Part shown: piece after piece, positions 7,939-15,228 of the stretch
Numbering within the stretch: the first letter of the stretch is position 1
Layout: each line of letters starts with the position of its first letter
Origin: SAR324 cluster bacterium
GTDB lineage: Bacteria; SAR324; NAC60-12
Length of the DNA: 44,069 bases
Direction of reading: 5' to 3'
NCBI GenBank assembly: GCA_029245725.1
Contig: JAQWOT010000165.1
Location: forward strand, 1-44,069
The notes under the pieces: model-generated
What the model was told of the DNA's origin: nothing
Seen by the model: only the letters and a program-made list of their open reading frames with translations
The model's database searches: none
Made by a program: the position numbers and the translations under genes

Positions 7939-8580
7939 TTATTTGCTTGGAATCTCTCTTATAAATTCCTGGTAATATGATTCCTTAAACTCTTTAAATA
8001 ATCGGGTCAACTCCATCAATGGGTCCGGGTGATCATCAACCCTGAGATTACACCAAGGAAAAGGTTGCTCTCGAGCGCTCAACAAGGCTGCTGATTGTCT
8101 GCCACGCTTATCACCGCCAGCTTCTTCTCCAGCAAAGAGAGCCTGCAGTAGTCTGGATTCCAATGATCGCTCGGTAGACAATTTCAACGATTCTACGCAT
8201 GCGGCCAAAACAAAGGAGCCAGCAAGGTAATTCCCAGCGACACTGAAGTTCTCTCCCCTCACATGTCCTGCCCAGGGCTGGGCATCTGCTCCTGTCCAAG
8301 CCCATGAATTCCCATGACAATCAACTCCATGTACCTGTCTTTTTTGTGGTGTAGCATCTTGATCTAGGGCTTGTTCAAGTGCATCTTTCACAAGTTGTCC
8401 TTTGGCCAATGCTTCTAAACCCTGCAATCCAAGATGAGGATTTGTTGTAGATTGGGTAGCAATCGCTCCGATTCCTGCTGCCAGGTGAGGAACTAAAGCT
8501 CCCACAGCAAAGTGCTTGGTAGCAACTGCGATTCCGAAATGATTTTTCACCGGATCTCGAAGAACAATGGAATAAGTCAT
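7939..8580 (-). CDS. DUF1028 family protein (Ntn-hydrolase-like fold)
   Basis: A 213-residue protein from the ATG at 8580, chosen because AGGA lies seven bases upstream and because the family begins with M-T-x-S-I-V (here MTYSIVLRDP). The longer start at 8616 lies inside an operator palindrome. Typical family blocks are FGIAVATKHFAVGALVPH, GAIATQSTTNP and the C-terminal LRVDDHPDPL. Structures of relatives, as I recall, show an Ntn-hydrolase fold; if Met is removed, Thr2 would be the exposed N-terminal residue, as such hydrolases need, but activity is unproven. It is divergent from the peptide ABC operon and shares its control region, so a role in breaking down the imported amide or peptide is inferred. 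Cytoplasmic; no signal peptide. Confidence 0.85.
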   Translation of the reverse strand: MTYSIVLRDPVKNHFGIAVATKHFAVGALVPHLAAGIGAIATQSTTNPHLGLQGLEALAKGQLVKDALEQALDQDATPQKRQVHGVDCHGNSWAWTGADAQPWAGHVRGENFSVAGNYLAGSFVLAACVESLKLSTERSLESRLLQALFAGEEAGGDKRGRQSAALLSAREQPFPWCNLRVDDHPDPLMELTRLFKEFKESYYQEFIREIPSK

Positions 8581-8606
8581 TTTGGGTCCTTTTTTCAATT
8601 TTTGAG

Positions 8607-8624
8607 AATTTATCATGATAAATT
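8607..8624. promoter_or_regulatory. Operator candidate 1: perfect 18-bp palindrome
   Basis: AATTTATCATGATAAATT is exactly self-complementary and lies immediately upstream of the -35 box of the ABC operon promoter. A near copy lies 31 bp downstream, centre to centre, about three helical turns. It is also inside the 5' leader of the divergent DUF1028 gene. Binding by the GntR protein encoded at the end of the operon is inferred. Confidence 0.65.
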
Positions 8625-8625
8625 A

Positions 8626-8653
8626 TTGACAGCATCAAATTTATCATTATAAA
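8626..8653 (+). promoter_or_regulatory. Sigma-70 type promoter of the peptide ABC operon
   Basis: TTGACA (8626-8631), a perfect -35, is followed after 16 bp by TATAAA (8648-8653), five of six to consensus. The start point would fall near 8660, giving a leader of about 50 nt to the ATG at 8708. The -10 lies within operator 2, so a bound protein would block RNA polymerase. Confidence 0.6.
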
Positions 8654-8655
8654 TT
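8638..8655. promoter_or_regulatory. Operator candidate 2: near copy of the 18-bp palindrome
   Basis: AATTTATCATTATAAATT differs from operator 1 at one position and covers the -10 box. The equal length, near-identity and 31-bp phasing with operator 1 point to cooperative binding of a dimeric repressor. Confidence 0.6.
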
Positions 8656-8707
8656 CGTTGCTTTGCCATCTTCAGGCAACTTTTTCTTACTCTCTTTGGA
8701 GAAGAAC

Positions 8708-10273
8708 ATGCTGAAGAAACAGTTACGAGTGATGGTGCTGCTCAGTTTCCTTTTGCTAAGCTTTGGATTGACCATCCAGGCTGCTACACCAAAAGATGTG
8801 TTGGTGGTGGCTCAGATTGCGGAGCCGAAGTCAATGGATCCTGCAACAGTGACAGCGGTCAATGATTTCCGAATCCTGATGAATGTTTATGATGGTTTGG
8901 TCCGTTACCGAAGCGGAACACTTGAGGTCGAACCCGGCCTGGCTGAGTCCTGGACAATCAGTGATGATGGAAAAGCCTACACATTCTCACTGCGCCAAGG
9001 AATTAAATTTCATGATGGCAGCCCCTTCAACGCAGAAGCTGTCAAGTTCAACTTTGATCGTATGCTGGTCAAAGATCACCCCTACGCTGAGACCGGGCCT
9101 TTCCCCCTATCTTTCTTCTTCTCAGCGATCAAGGAAACAACTGTTGTAGATGAACACACGGTTCGTTTCCGTATGGACGATCCTTATGCTCCATTACTTT
9201 CGAATCTGGCCTACCCCACTGGGCTGATCATTTCCCCGGAAGCTGTCAAAAAACACGGGAAGGATGTAGGGCGGAATCCAGCTGGAACTGGGCCTTACCA
9301 ATTTAGAGAATGGAAGAGTAATCAACACGTCATTTTGGATCAAAACGGTGGCTACTGGGATGGGCAGGCCGGATTGAGGTCTGTGGTGTTCAGGCCAATC
9401 ACGGATGCAAACACCCGGGTGGCAGAGATGCTCTCAGGTGGTATTGATATGATGGTCGAGGTTCCACCTGATAACGTAGCGACTTTCTCTTCAAACAGCA
9501 GCTATGCTTTGCATGAGCAGGCTGGACCACATCTTTGGTTTCTGATTCTGAATTTGAAAGAGGGACCTCTACAAGACAAGCGAGTTCGACAAGCTTTGAA
9601 CTATGCCATCAACAAGCAGGCACTAGTTGAGAATGTTCTTCAAAATACTGCCACGGTGGCAAGCGGCCCAACTCCTGCTGCGTTCTCCTGGGCTTATAAT
9701 GATGCGCTGCAACCCTATCCTTACGACCCGGCTAAAGCACGCGAGTTGGTGAAAGCTGCTGGTGCAGAGGGTGCAACATTGACCTTCTACGTAACTGAGG
9801 GAGGCTCTGGAATGTTGGATCCTGTACCAATGGGAACTGCTATTCAGGCGGATCTCAAGGCGATTGGTTTGAACGTTAAAATTGAAACCTACGAGTGGAA
9901 TACTTTCCTGGGCAAGGTCAATCCAGGTTTGGAAGGCAAGGCGGACATGGCTGAGATGGCCTGGATGACCAATGATCCAGACACCCTTCCGTTCTTAGCA
10001 TTGCGCACTTCTGCTTGGCCTGATCAAGGTGGATTTAACTCAGGTTACTATTCCAATCCTCAGGTAGACGAACTTCTCGAGCAGGCCCGTGTCAGCACTA
10101 GCCAAACGGTTCGCGCCGCGCTCTACAAGGAGATGCAGCGTATCGTACACGATGATGCCCCATGGGTCTTCGTAGCGAACTGGAAGCAAAACGCTGTGAC
10201 TGGGAGCAATGTGCAAAACTTCCGATTGGAGCCATCCTTCCTCTTGCTTCTGCACAAAGTTAGCAAGAATTAA
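8708..10273 (+). CDS. Peptide-type ABC transporter substrate-binding protein (family 5)
   Basis: A 521-residue periplasmic binding protein of the dipeptide/oligopeptide/nickel class. The ATG at 8708 has GGAG seven bases upstream and starts a clear signal peptide (MLKKQLRV, hydrophobic core, cleavage likely after TIQA before ATPKD). Family blocks include EPKSMDPATVT, GLAESWTISDDGKAYTFSLR, FHDGSPFNAEAVKFNFDRM and RVRQALNYAINK. Length is normal. It captures the ligand and delivers it to the permease pair encoded next. Family 5 proteins bind many ligands besides peptides, so the substrate is open. It is the first gene of the operon and is followed by a stable hairpin that probably lowers expression of the downstream membrane components. 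Confidence 0.93.
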   Translation: MLKKQLRVMVLLSFLLLSFGLTIQAATPKDVLVVAQIAEPKSMDPATVTAVNDFRILMNVYDGLVRYRSGTLEVEPGLAESWTISDDGKAYTFSLRQGIKFHDGSPFNAEAVKFNFDRMLVKDHPYAETGPFPLSFFFSAIKETTVVDEHTVRFRMDDPYAPLLSNLAYPTGLIISPEAVKKHGKDVGRNPAGTGPYQFREWKSNQHVILDQNGGYWDGQAGLRSVVFRPITDANTRVAEMLSGGIDMMVEVPPDNVATFSSNSSYALHEQAGPHLWFLILNLKEGPLQDKRVRQALNYAINKQALVENVLQNTATVASGPTPAAFSWAYNDALQPYPYDPAKARELVKAAGAEGATLTFYVTEGGSGMLDPVPMGTAIQADLKAIGLNVKIETYEWNTFLGKVNPGLEGKADMAEMAWMTNDPDTLPFLALRTSAWPDQGGFNSGYYSNPQVDELLEQARVSTSQTVRAALYKEMQRIVHDDAPWVFVANWKQNAVTGSNVQNFRLEPSFLLLLHKVSKN

Positions 10274-10281
10274 AAGAATTT

Positions 10282-10311
10282 GGGGGTTGCTTCTCTTGCG
10301 GTGCGACCCCC
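10282..10311 (+). terminator. Intercistronic hairpin between binding protein and permease genes
   Basis: GGGGGTTGC (10282-10290) pairs with GCGACCCCC (10303-10311), nine pairs including one G-U, around a 12-nt loop. It lies 8 bp after the binding-protein stop. A pyrimidine-rich stretch rather than a pure T run follows. Such hairpins commonly protect the binding-protein message and attenuate transcription into the permease genes. Confidence 0.55.
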
Positions 10312-10340
10312 ACTTCTCTTTTCGAAGCTAATTCTCATTG

Positions 10341-11297
10341 ATGTTGCGTTATACAATTCACCGACTGCTGTTGACCATCCCAGTACTAGTTGGGATTTCA
10401 GTGGTCGTTTTTCTGATCATGGCCCTAATTCCCGGAGATCCTGCAACAGCAATTCTCGGTGCATTTGCCACTCTAGAAAATGCTACGAAACTCAGAGCTG
10501 AATTGGGGTTGGATCGGCCATTGATTGAGCAATACTTCACTTGGGCTGGCAATCTTTTATCGGGTGATTTTGGGCGAAGCTATGCTCTGAATCGTCCAGT
10601 CTTAGATGAATTATTGGAACGTATGTGGCCTACCATCCTTTTGGCTGGGTCGGCGATGTGTGTCTGCGTTATACTTGGACTAATCTCTGGATTACTAGCT
10701 GCGGTCAAACAATATACATGGGTTGATCAGGGACTGACCCTTTTTACATTGATTGGGATTTCTGCACCCTCCTTCTGGTTAGGCCTAATGGCAGTTTCCC
10801 TGTTCACCGTTCAGTTGGGTTGGTTGCCTGCAAGCGGAATGTACACGCCCTATGGAGATGAGAGTCTGGGCGATTTACTGGTCCACCTGTTAATGCCCGC
10901 GATAACTCTTGGATTGGTTGCGTCGAGCGTAATTGCAAGATTGACCCGCACAAGCATGTTGGAACAGCTTCGTCAGGACTACGTTCGCACCGCGCGGGCA
11001 AAAGGAGAGCGAGAAACCGCAGTAGTGATTAAACATGCTTTTCGGAATGCGCTCGTTGGCTTGATTCCAGTTCTCGGTCTGCAAGCTGGATTCGTTTTAG
11101 GTGGCGCTGTCTACATAGAAACTGTCTTCCAGTGGCCAGGCATTGGCAGGATGCTGGTCAATGCAATCTCCACACGTGACATCCTCCTTGTTCAAGGGGG
11201 AGTAATGATGGTGGCTACAATCTACGTATTCTTCAACTTATTGGCTGATCTGATTCAGCATGCTTTGGATCCGCGAATCCAGCAGAGCCATGGTTGA
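10341..11297 (+). CDS. Peptide-type ABC transporter permease, DppB class
   Basis: A 318-residue inner-membrane protein with about six hydrophobic helices. The N-terminus MLRYTIHRLLLTIPVLVGIS is typical of DppB/OppB. The family markers LGLDRPLIEQYFTW and GDFGRSY follow helix 1. The ATPase-contact EAA loop is RTARAKGERETAVVIKHAFR. It forms the translocation pore with the DppC domain of the next protein. The ATG at 10341 is preferred to a TTG one codon earlier; neither has a clear ribosome site. Its stop overlaps the next start by 8 bp (ATGGTTGA), so translation is probably coupled. Confidence 0.92.
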   Translation: MLRYTIHRLLLTIPVLVGISVVVFLIMALIPGDPATAILGAFATLENATKLRAELGLDRPLIEQYFTWAGNLLSGDFGRSYALNRPVLDELLERMWPTILLAGSAMCVCVILGLISGLLAAVKQYTWVDQGLTLFTLIGISAPSFWLGLMAVSLFTVQLGWLPASGMYTPYGDESLGDLLVHLLMPAITLGLVASSVIARLTRTSMLEQLRQDYVRTARAKGERETAVVIKHAFRNALVGLIPVLGLQAGFVLGGAVYIETVFQWPGIGRMLVNAISTRDILLVQGGVMMVATIYVFFNLLADLIQHALDPRIQQSHG

Positions 11298-13215
11298 AAA
11301 AACCACTCCAGCACAAGAATTCTGGCAGAGACTGAATCGTAATCGATTGAGTACAGTAGGGCTACTGATGCTAGGACTCATCTTTTTGCTTTGTCTAATT
11401 TCTCCCTGGCTCCCCCTGCCTGATCCAGATGTTACTGATCTCGCAAATCGTCTCAAAACTCCTTTAACTCCAAATCACTGGCTTGGAACAGATCAGCTAG
11501 GAAGAGATCTTCTTTCAAGGCTGCTTTGGGGAACTCGAGTGAGCCTGGTGGTTGGGTTTGTGGCGACGCTTGCTGCAGCATTGGTTGGCAGTTTGATTGG
11601 TCTGGTCTCCGGGTATTTTCAAGGCTGGATTGATAGCGGACTTATGAGAGGGGTGGATACTTTGATGGCATTCCCGTACATGTTGCTGGCGCTGGCGATT
11701 GTGGCTGCCTTTGGCCCTGGACTCCTGAATGCCCTTTTTGCCATTGCGATAGTAAATGTACCCTTCTTCGCAAGAACGGTTCGAGGAGCAACGATCTCGT
11801 TAGTACAACGTGAATTTGTTCTGTCAGCAAGACTTGGAGGGGCAAGCCACTTTGGTGTACTGGGGCGTGAACTGCTGCCCAACATTCTACCTGTGATTAT
11901 AGTCACAATTTCAACTACGGCTGGATGGATGATTCTGGAAACTGCAGGATTGAGTTTCTTAGGCTTGGGTGCTCAGCCTCCGACTGCTGATCTTGGGTCC
12001 ATGCTGGGTGAAGGAAGAAAACTTCTCTTTACAGCACCCCATGTTTCTACACTTCCTGGGCTAGTAATCCTGATCTTAGTTATCTCCCTAAACCTGCTTG
12101 GAGATGGGGTCAGGGATGTACTGGATCCGCGCTTGCGGGGAGGAGCTTTACGCAGTCCACAACCAAGGACAGATGTCCTGAGTACTGAGCCGATCTCAAC
12201 TCAGGTTAGATCTACGGGGAAAATGTTTGTGCATAACCTAACAACAGAATTATTTCAGGAAGGACAAGCCCAGCCCCTGGTGAGAAATGTCAATTTTGAA
12301 TTAAGGCCTGGAGAGTGTTTGGGGCTTGTTGGTGAGTCAGGTAGTGGGAAGTCTGTGACCGCATTATCTCTTGCTGCCCTGGCTGCGTCCCCTCCTCTAC
12401 GAATTACTTCAGGAACTGTAGAGTTGGATGGAGAGGATATTCTGCGCCTTCCTCTTAGACTACTTCAGGATATCAGAGGCAAACGAGTCTCCTATATCTT
12501 TCAGGATCCTCTCGCAACTCTAAATCCAGTGTTGACGATTGGTGAACAACTGATTCAGGTGATACGCAGACATCAGTCACTTTCTTCAAAAGCAAGTTAT
12601 GCGGAAGCTTTGTGCCTGTTGTCCAAAGTAAGAATTCCTTCTCCTGAGACTAGGATGAAGGCTTATCCTCATCAGCTTTCTGGAGGAATGCGTCAACGAG
12701 TTTGCATTGCAATTGCCTTGGCTAATCATCCCGAAGTTTTGATTGCAGATGAGCCAACTACAGCTTTGGATGTAACGATTCAGGCTGAAGTCCTGTCATT
12801 ACTTAATGATTTGAGACAGACCACTCTTGAAGATAGCCAAACAGTACAAAGAACAGGTTTATCAGTCCTTTTCATTACTCATGATCTGGGGGTTGTCTCG
12901 ACAATATGTGAAAAAGTTGCAGTGATGTACGCTGGTCAAATCGTTGAGTTTGGGGAAACAAAATCAATTTTAGAATCTCCTGAGCATCCATATACACAAG
13001 CCTTGCTAGCATGTACACCACGACTTGGGGCTAAGCATAAGGTGCTGGGGGGCATACCAGGAACACCTCCCCCTCCGGGTGCGTACCCTTCAGGATGTGG
13101 TTTTATTACCAGATGTAATTCAGCGAAATCTATCTGCCAAGAGCCTGTCAATTTGATTCAACTACCCTCAGGCAGGCAAGTACGTTGTGTTCTCAAGCAG
13201 GATGCAAATGCCTGA
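11290..13215 (+). CDS. Peptide-type ABC transporter permease-ATPase fusion (DppC-DppD)
   Basis: A single 641-residue chain. Residues 1-285 are a DppC-type permease: N-terminal LNRNRLSTVG, HWLGTDQLGRDLLSRL, and the EAA loop SARLGGASHFGVLGRELLPN (179-198). A short linker (about 285-310) leads to a DppD-type ATPase: Walker A GESGSGKS 348-355, Q-loop near 405, signature LSGGM 463-467, Walker B VLIADEP 483-489, H-loop H531, and the C-terminal oligopeptide/dipeptide Cys motif GCGFITRCN. The reading frame is continuous with no sign of a lost stop codon. Such fusions exist in other bacteria. ATG 11290 is chosen because it aligns with normal DppC starts; an in-frame ATG at 11260 would add ten non-family residues. 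It overlaps dppF by 8 bp. Confidence 0.92.
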   Translation: MVEKTTPAQEFWQRLNRNRLSTVGLLMLGLIFLLCLISPWLPLPDPDVTDLANRLKTPLTPNHWLGTDQLGRDLLSRLLWGTRVSLVVGFVATLAAALVGSLIGLVSGYFQGWIDSGLMRGVDTLMAFPYMLLALAIVAAFGPGLLNALFAIAIVNVPFFARTVRGATISLVQREFVLSARLGGASHFGVLGRELLPNILPVIIVTISTTAGWMILETAGLSFLGLGAQPPTADLGSMLGEGRKLLFTAPHVSTLPGLVILILVISLNLLGDGVRDVLDPRLRGGALRSPQPRTDVLSTEPISTQVRSTGKMFVHNLTTELFQEGQAQPLVRNVNFELRPGECLGLVGESGSGKSVTALSLAALAASPPLRITSGTVELDGEDILRLPLRLLQDIRGKRVSYIFQDPLATLNPVLTIGEQLIQVIRRHQSLSSKASYAEALCLLSKVRIPSPETRMKAYPHQLSGGMRQRVCIAIALANHPEVLIADEPTTALDVTIQAEVLSLLNDLRQTTLEDSQTVQRTGLSVLFITHDLGVVSTICEKVAVMYAGQIVEFGETKSILESPEHPYTQALLACTPRLGAKHKVLGGIPGTPPPPGAYPSGCGFITRCNSAKSICQEPVNLIQLPSGRQVRCVLKQDANA

Positions 13216-14179
13216 GCATCTTTTGCAATTTGATCGCGTTACGAAAGAGTTTGACCTACGTAAGAACTGGTTTGGCAAAACGTCGAAGAGATTTCGGGCG
13301 GTTAATGAGGTGACGTGGCAGGTCGAGCCAGGAACAGCTCTGGGAATCGTGGGAGAGTCAGGTTGTGGTAAGTCAACAATGGCACGCATGGCAGTTGGAC
13401 TTGAGTTGCCCACTTCTGGAGAGATCCGCTTCGCAGGAAAAACGTTGGGCAAGTGGTTGAAGGAAGAAGCCATGATGCTACGACGATCTGTGCAGATGGT
13501 TTTTCAGGATCCTTCAGCGTCCCTGAATCCAAGGCAACGCATCCGAGAAATTCTGGAACTGCAACTTAAACGGTTGACAGATTTCAGGGCAGAGCAGCGA
13601 ATGCAGCGAATGGAAGAGGTTTTGGAACAGGTACAACTTCTCTTGGCAACGCTTGAACGATATCCTCATGAATTTTCTGGGGGACAGGCCCAAAGAATCA
13701 GCATTGCTCGTGCGCTGATTTCAAAGCCAAAACTCTTGTTGCTTGATGAACCAGTTTCTGCGTTGGATGTTTCTGTCCAAGCACAAATTCTCTTGTTGCT
13801 GGAAGAGATGCGAAAGGAGTTGGGGGTTACCTACGTTTTCATCAGTCATGATCTGGCCGTCGTCGAACAGCTTTGTCCAAGTGTATTGGTCATGTACGCC
13901 GGTTCGATTGTTGAAAGTGGCCCAACCAACCAGCTTTTTCAGCAACGTAGACACCCCTACACGGATTTGCTGATCAGAAGTGTTCCCATGCCTGGAAAAT
14001 CTCTGGAATTGAAAAGCGAGGAGATGGCGGATTTGAAAAATCCTCAAGGCTGTGCTTTCCGTAATCGCTGCCCAAAAGCTAATCACCAATGTTCACAGGA
14101 TCCAATATTGAAAGAAGTTTCGGGCTCCATTGGAGGACATGAGTGTGCTTGCCACTATCCATTAAGTGTTGTGGCTTGA
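13208..14179 (+). CDS. Peptide-type ABC transporter ATP-binding protein, DppF class
   Basis: A 323-residue cytoplasmic ATPase, partner of the DppD domain of the preceding fusion. Motifs: Walker A GESGCGKST, Q-loop VFQDPSASLNP, signature FSGGQAQRISIARAL, Walker B LLLLDEPVSALD, H-loop ISHDL. The C-terminal Cys motif typical of these ATPases is GCAFRNRCPKANHQC. The start at 13208 is set by AGG six bases upstream and by an 8-bp overlap with the preceding stop (ATGCCTGA), the same arrangement as at the previous junction. ATG 13202 is a close alternative. It powers import with the fusion protein. The M42 peptidase gene begins inside its 3' end. Confidence 0.92.
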   Translation: MPEHLLQFDRVTKEFDLRKNWFGKTSKRFRAVNEVTWQVEPGTALGIVGESGCGKSTMARMAVGLELPTSGEIRFAGKTLGKWLKEEAMMLRRSVQMVFQDPSASLNPRQRIREILELQLKRLTDFRAEQRMQRMEEVLEQVQLLLATLERYPHEFSGGQAQRISIARALISKPKLLLLDEPVSALDVSVQAQILLLLEEMRKELGVTYVFISHDLAVVEQLCPSVLVMYAGSIVESGPTNQLFQQRRHPYTDLLIRSVPMPGKSLELKSEEMADLKNPQGCAFRNRCPKANHQCSQDPILKEVSGSIGGHECACHYPLSVVA

Positions 14180-15222
14180 AGAATTCAAATACTTTCCTCG
14201 TTGAGACCCTGAGAAGTCTGACCAGTATCCCAAGCCCTAGCGGACGAACAGAGCAAATTGCTGGCTGGACGCTGAAACTACTTCAATCATGGGGCTTTTC
14301 ACCCGAACAAACACGTCGTGGAACAATCAAGCTTAAGCTACCGGGTAAAGACACTAGTCAAGCACGAGCTTTAACAGCTCACCTGGATACACTTGGAGCG
14401 ATGGTGCAGCATCTCAAAGACAATGGCCGATGTGCACTGGCGCCTGTTGGAACTTGGTCCAGCCACTTCGCAGAGGGCGCCAGAGTGACCCTCCACACCG
14501 ATGAACATGAATATCGAGGGACGATCTTACCACTCTTGGCTTCAGGCCATGCCTTTAATGAAAAAGTGGATCAGCAACCTGTCAACTGGGAACAAGTAGA
14601 GCTACGAATCGATGAGTACTGCAATAGTTTTCAGGAATTGGAAAATCTAGGTGTTCAACCAGGTGATTTTGTCTCTATTGATACAGGCACCGAGGTTTTA
14701 GAAAATGGGTACATCTTCTCAAGGCATTTGGATGACAAAGCCGGAGTGGCGGCTCTACTGAACGCTCTAAGACTGATTCACGAGGAGGGTCATCAACTTC
14801 CTTGTACATCGTATCTGATTTTGACAGTGCGCGAAGAAATTGGAGATGGAGGATCCGCTGTTCTTTCTCCGGACGTCTGGGAACTGGTAACAATTGACAA
14901 TGGAGTTCAGGCTGGCACTCAGCATTCCAGAGAGTTTGGAGTAACCTTAGCGATGGGGGACAAGACGGGGCCATTTGATCGAAGACTTGTCTTACATCTC
15001 GACCGACTTTGCAAAGAGAACCAACTGTCTCATCAGCGAGATTTATTCAAACACTATCGTTCTGACCTAGCAGCAGTAGTAGAAGCAGGTTTTGACGTTC
15101 GAACTGTTCTGATTGTGATCGGATTGGATGGAAGTCATGGTCATGAACGGACTCATCTTGATGCAATTCGTACTGCTTCTGAACTCGCTAATCTTTATTT
15201 ACGTTCCCCACTTCTGGACTAG
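14143..15222 (+). CDS. M42-family metallopeptidase, NAGGN-system-like
   Basis: A 359-residue cytoplasmic metallohydrolase from GTG 14143, which has GGAGG six bases upstream inside dppF; a TTG at 14176 is the alternative. Dinuclear-metal residues fit the M42/M20 pattern: AHLDT (H80, D82), RHLDDKAGVAAL (D197 or D198), REEIGDGG (E231, E232), IDNG (D252) and SHGHERTH (H332-H338). The blocks GTWSSHFAEGARVT, ASGHAFNEKVDQQPV and FKHYRSDLAAVVEAG closely resemble, from memory, the M42 family named for the N-acetylglutaminylglutamine amide (NAGGN) osmolyte cluster. No NAGGN synthesis genes are here; instead it follows a peptide importer and precedes an M20 amidohydrolase. It likely removes residues from an imported blocked or amidated peptide. 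Confidence 0.85.
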   Translation: MCLPLSIKCCGLKNSNTFLVETLRSLTSIPSPSGRTEQIAGWTLKLLQSWGFSPEQTRRGTIKLKLPGKDTSQARALTAHLDTLGAMVQHLKDNGRCALAPVGTWSSHFAEGARVTLHTDEHEYRGTILPLLASGHAFNEKVDQQPVNWEQVELRIDEYCNSFQELENLGVQPGDFVSIDTGTEVLENGYIFSRHLDDKAGVAALLNALRLIHEEGHQLPCTSYLILTVREEIGDGGSAVLSPDVWELVTIDNGVQAGTQHSREFGVTLAMGDKTGPFDRRLVLHLDRLCKENQLSHQRDLFKHYRSDLAAVVEAGFDVRTVLIVIGLDGSHGHERTHLDAIRTASELANLYLRSPLLD

Positions 15223-15228
15223 AATAGA

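Noticed and set aside
8663-8707. TTG start giving 15 extra residues on the peptide-binding protein
   Set aside because: It would place extra residues before a normal signal peptide; ATG 8708 has GGAG at the right distance.
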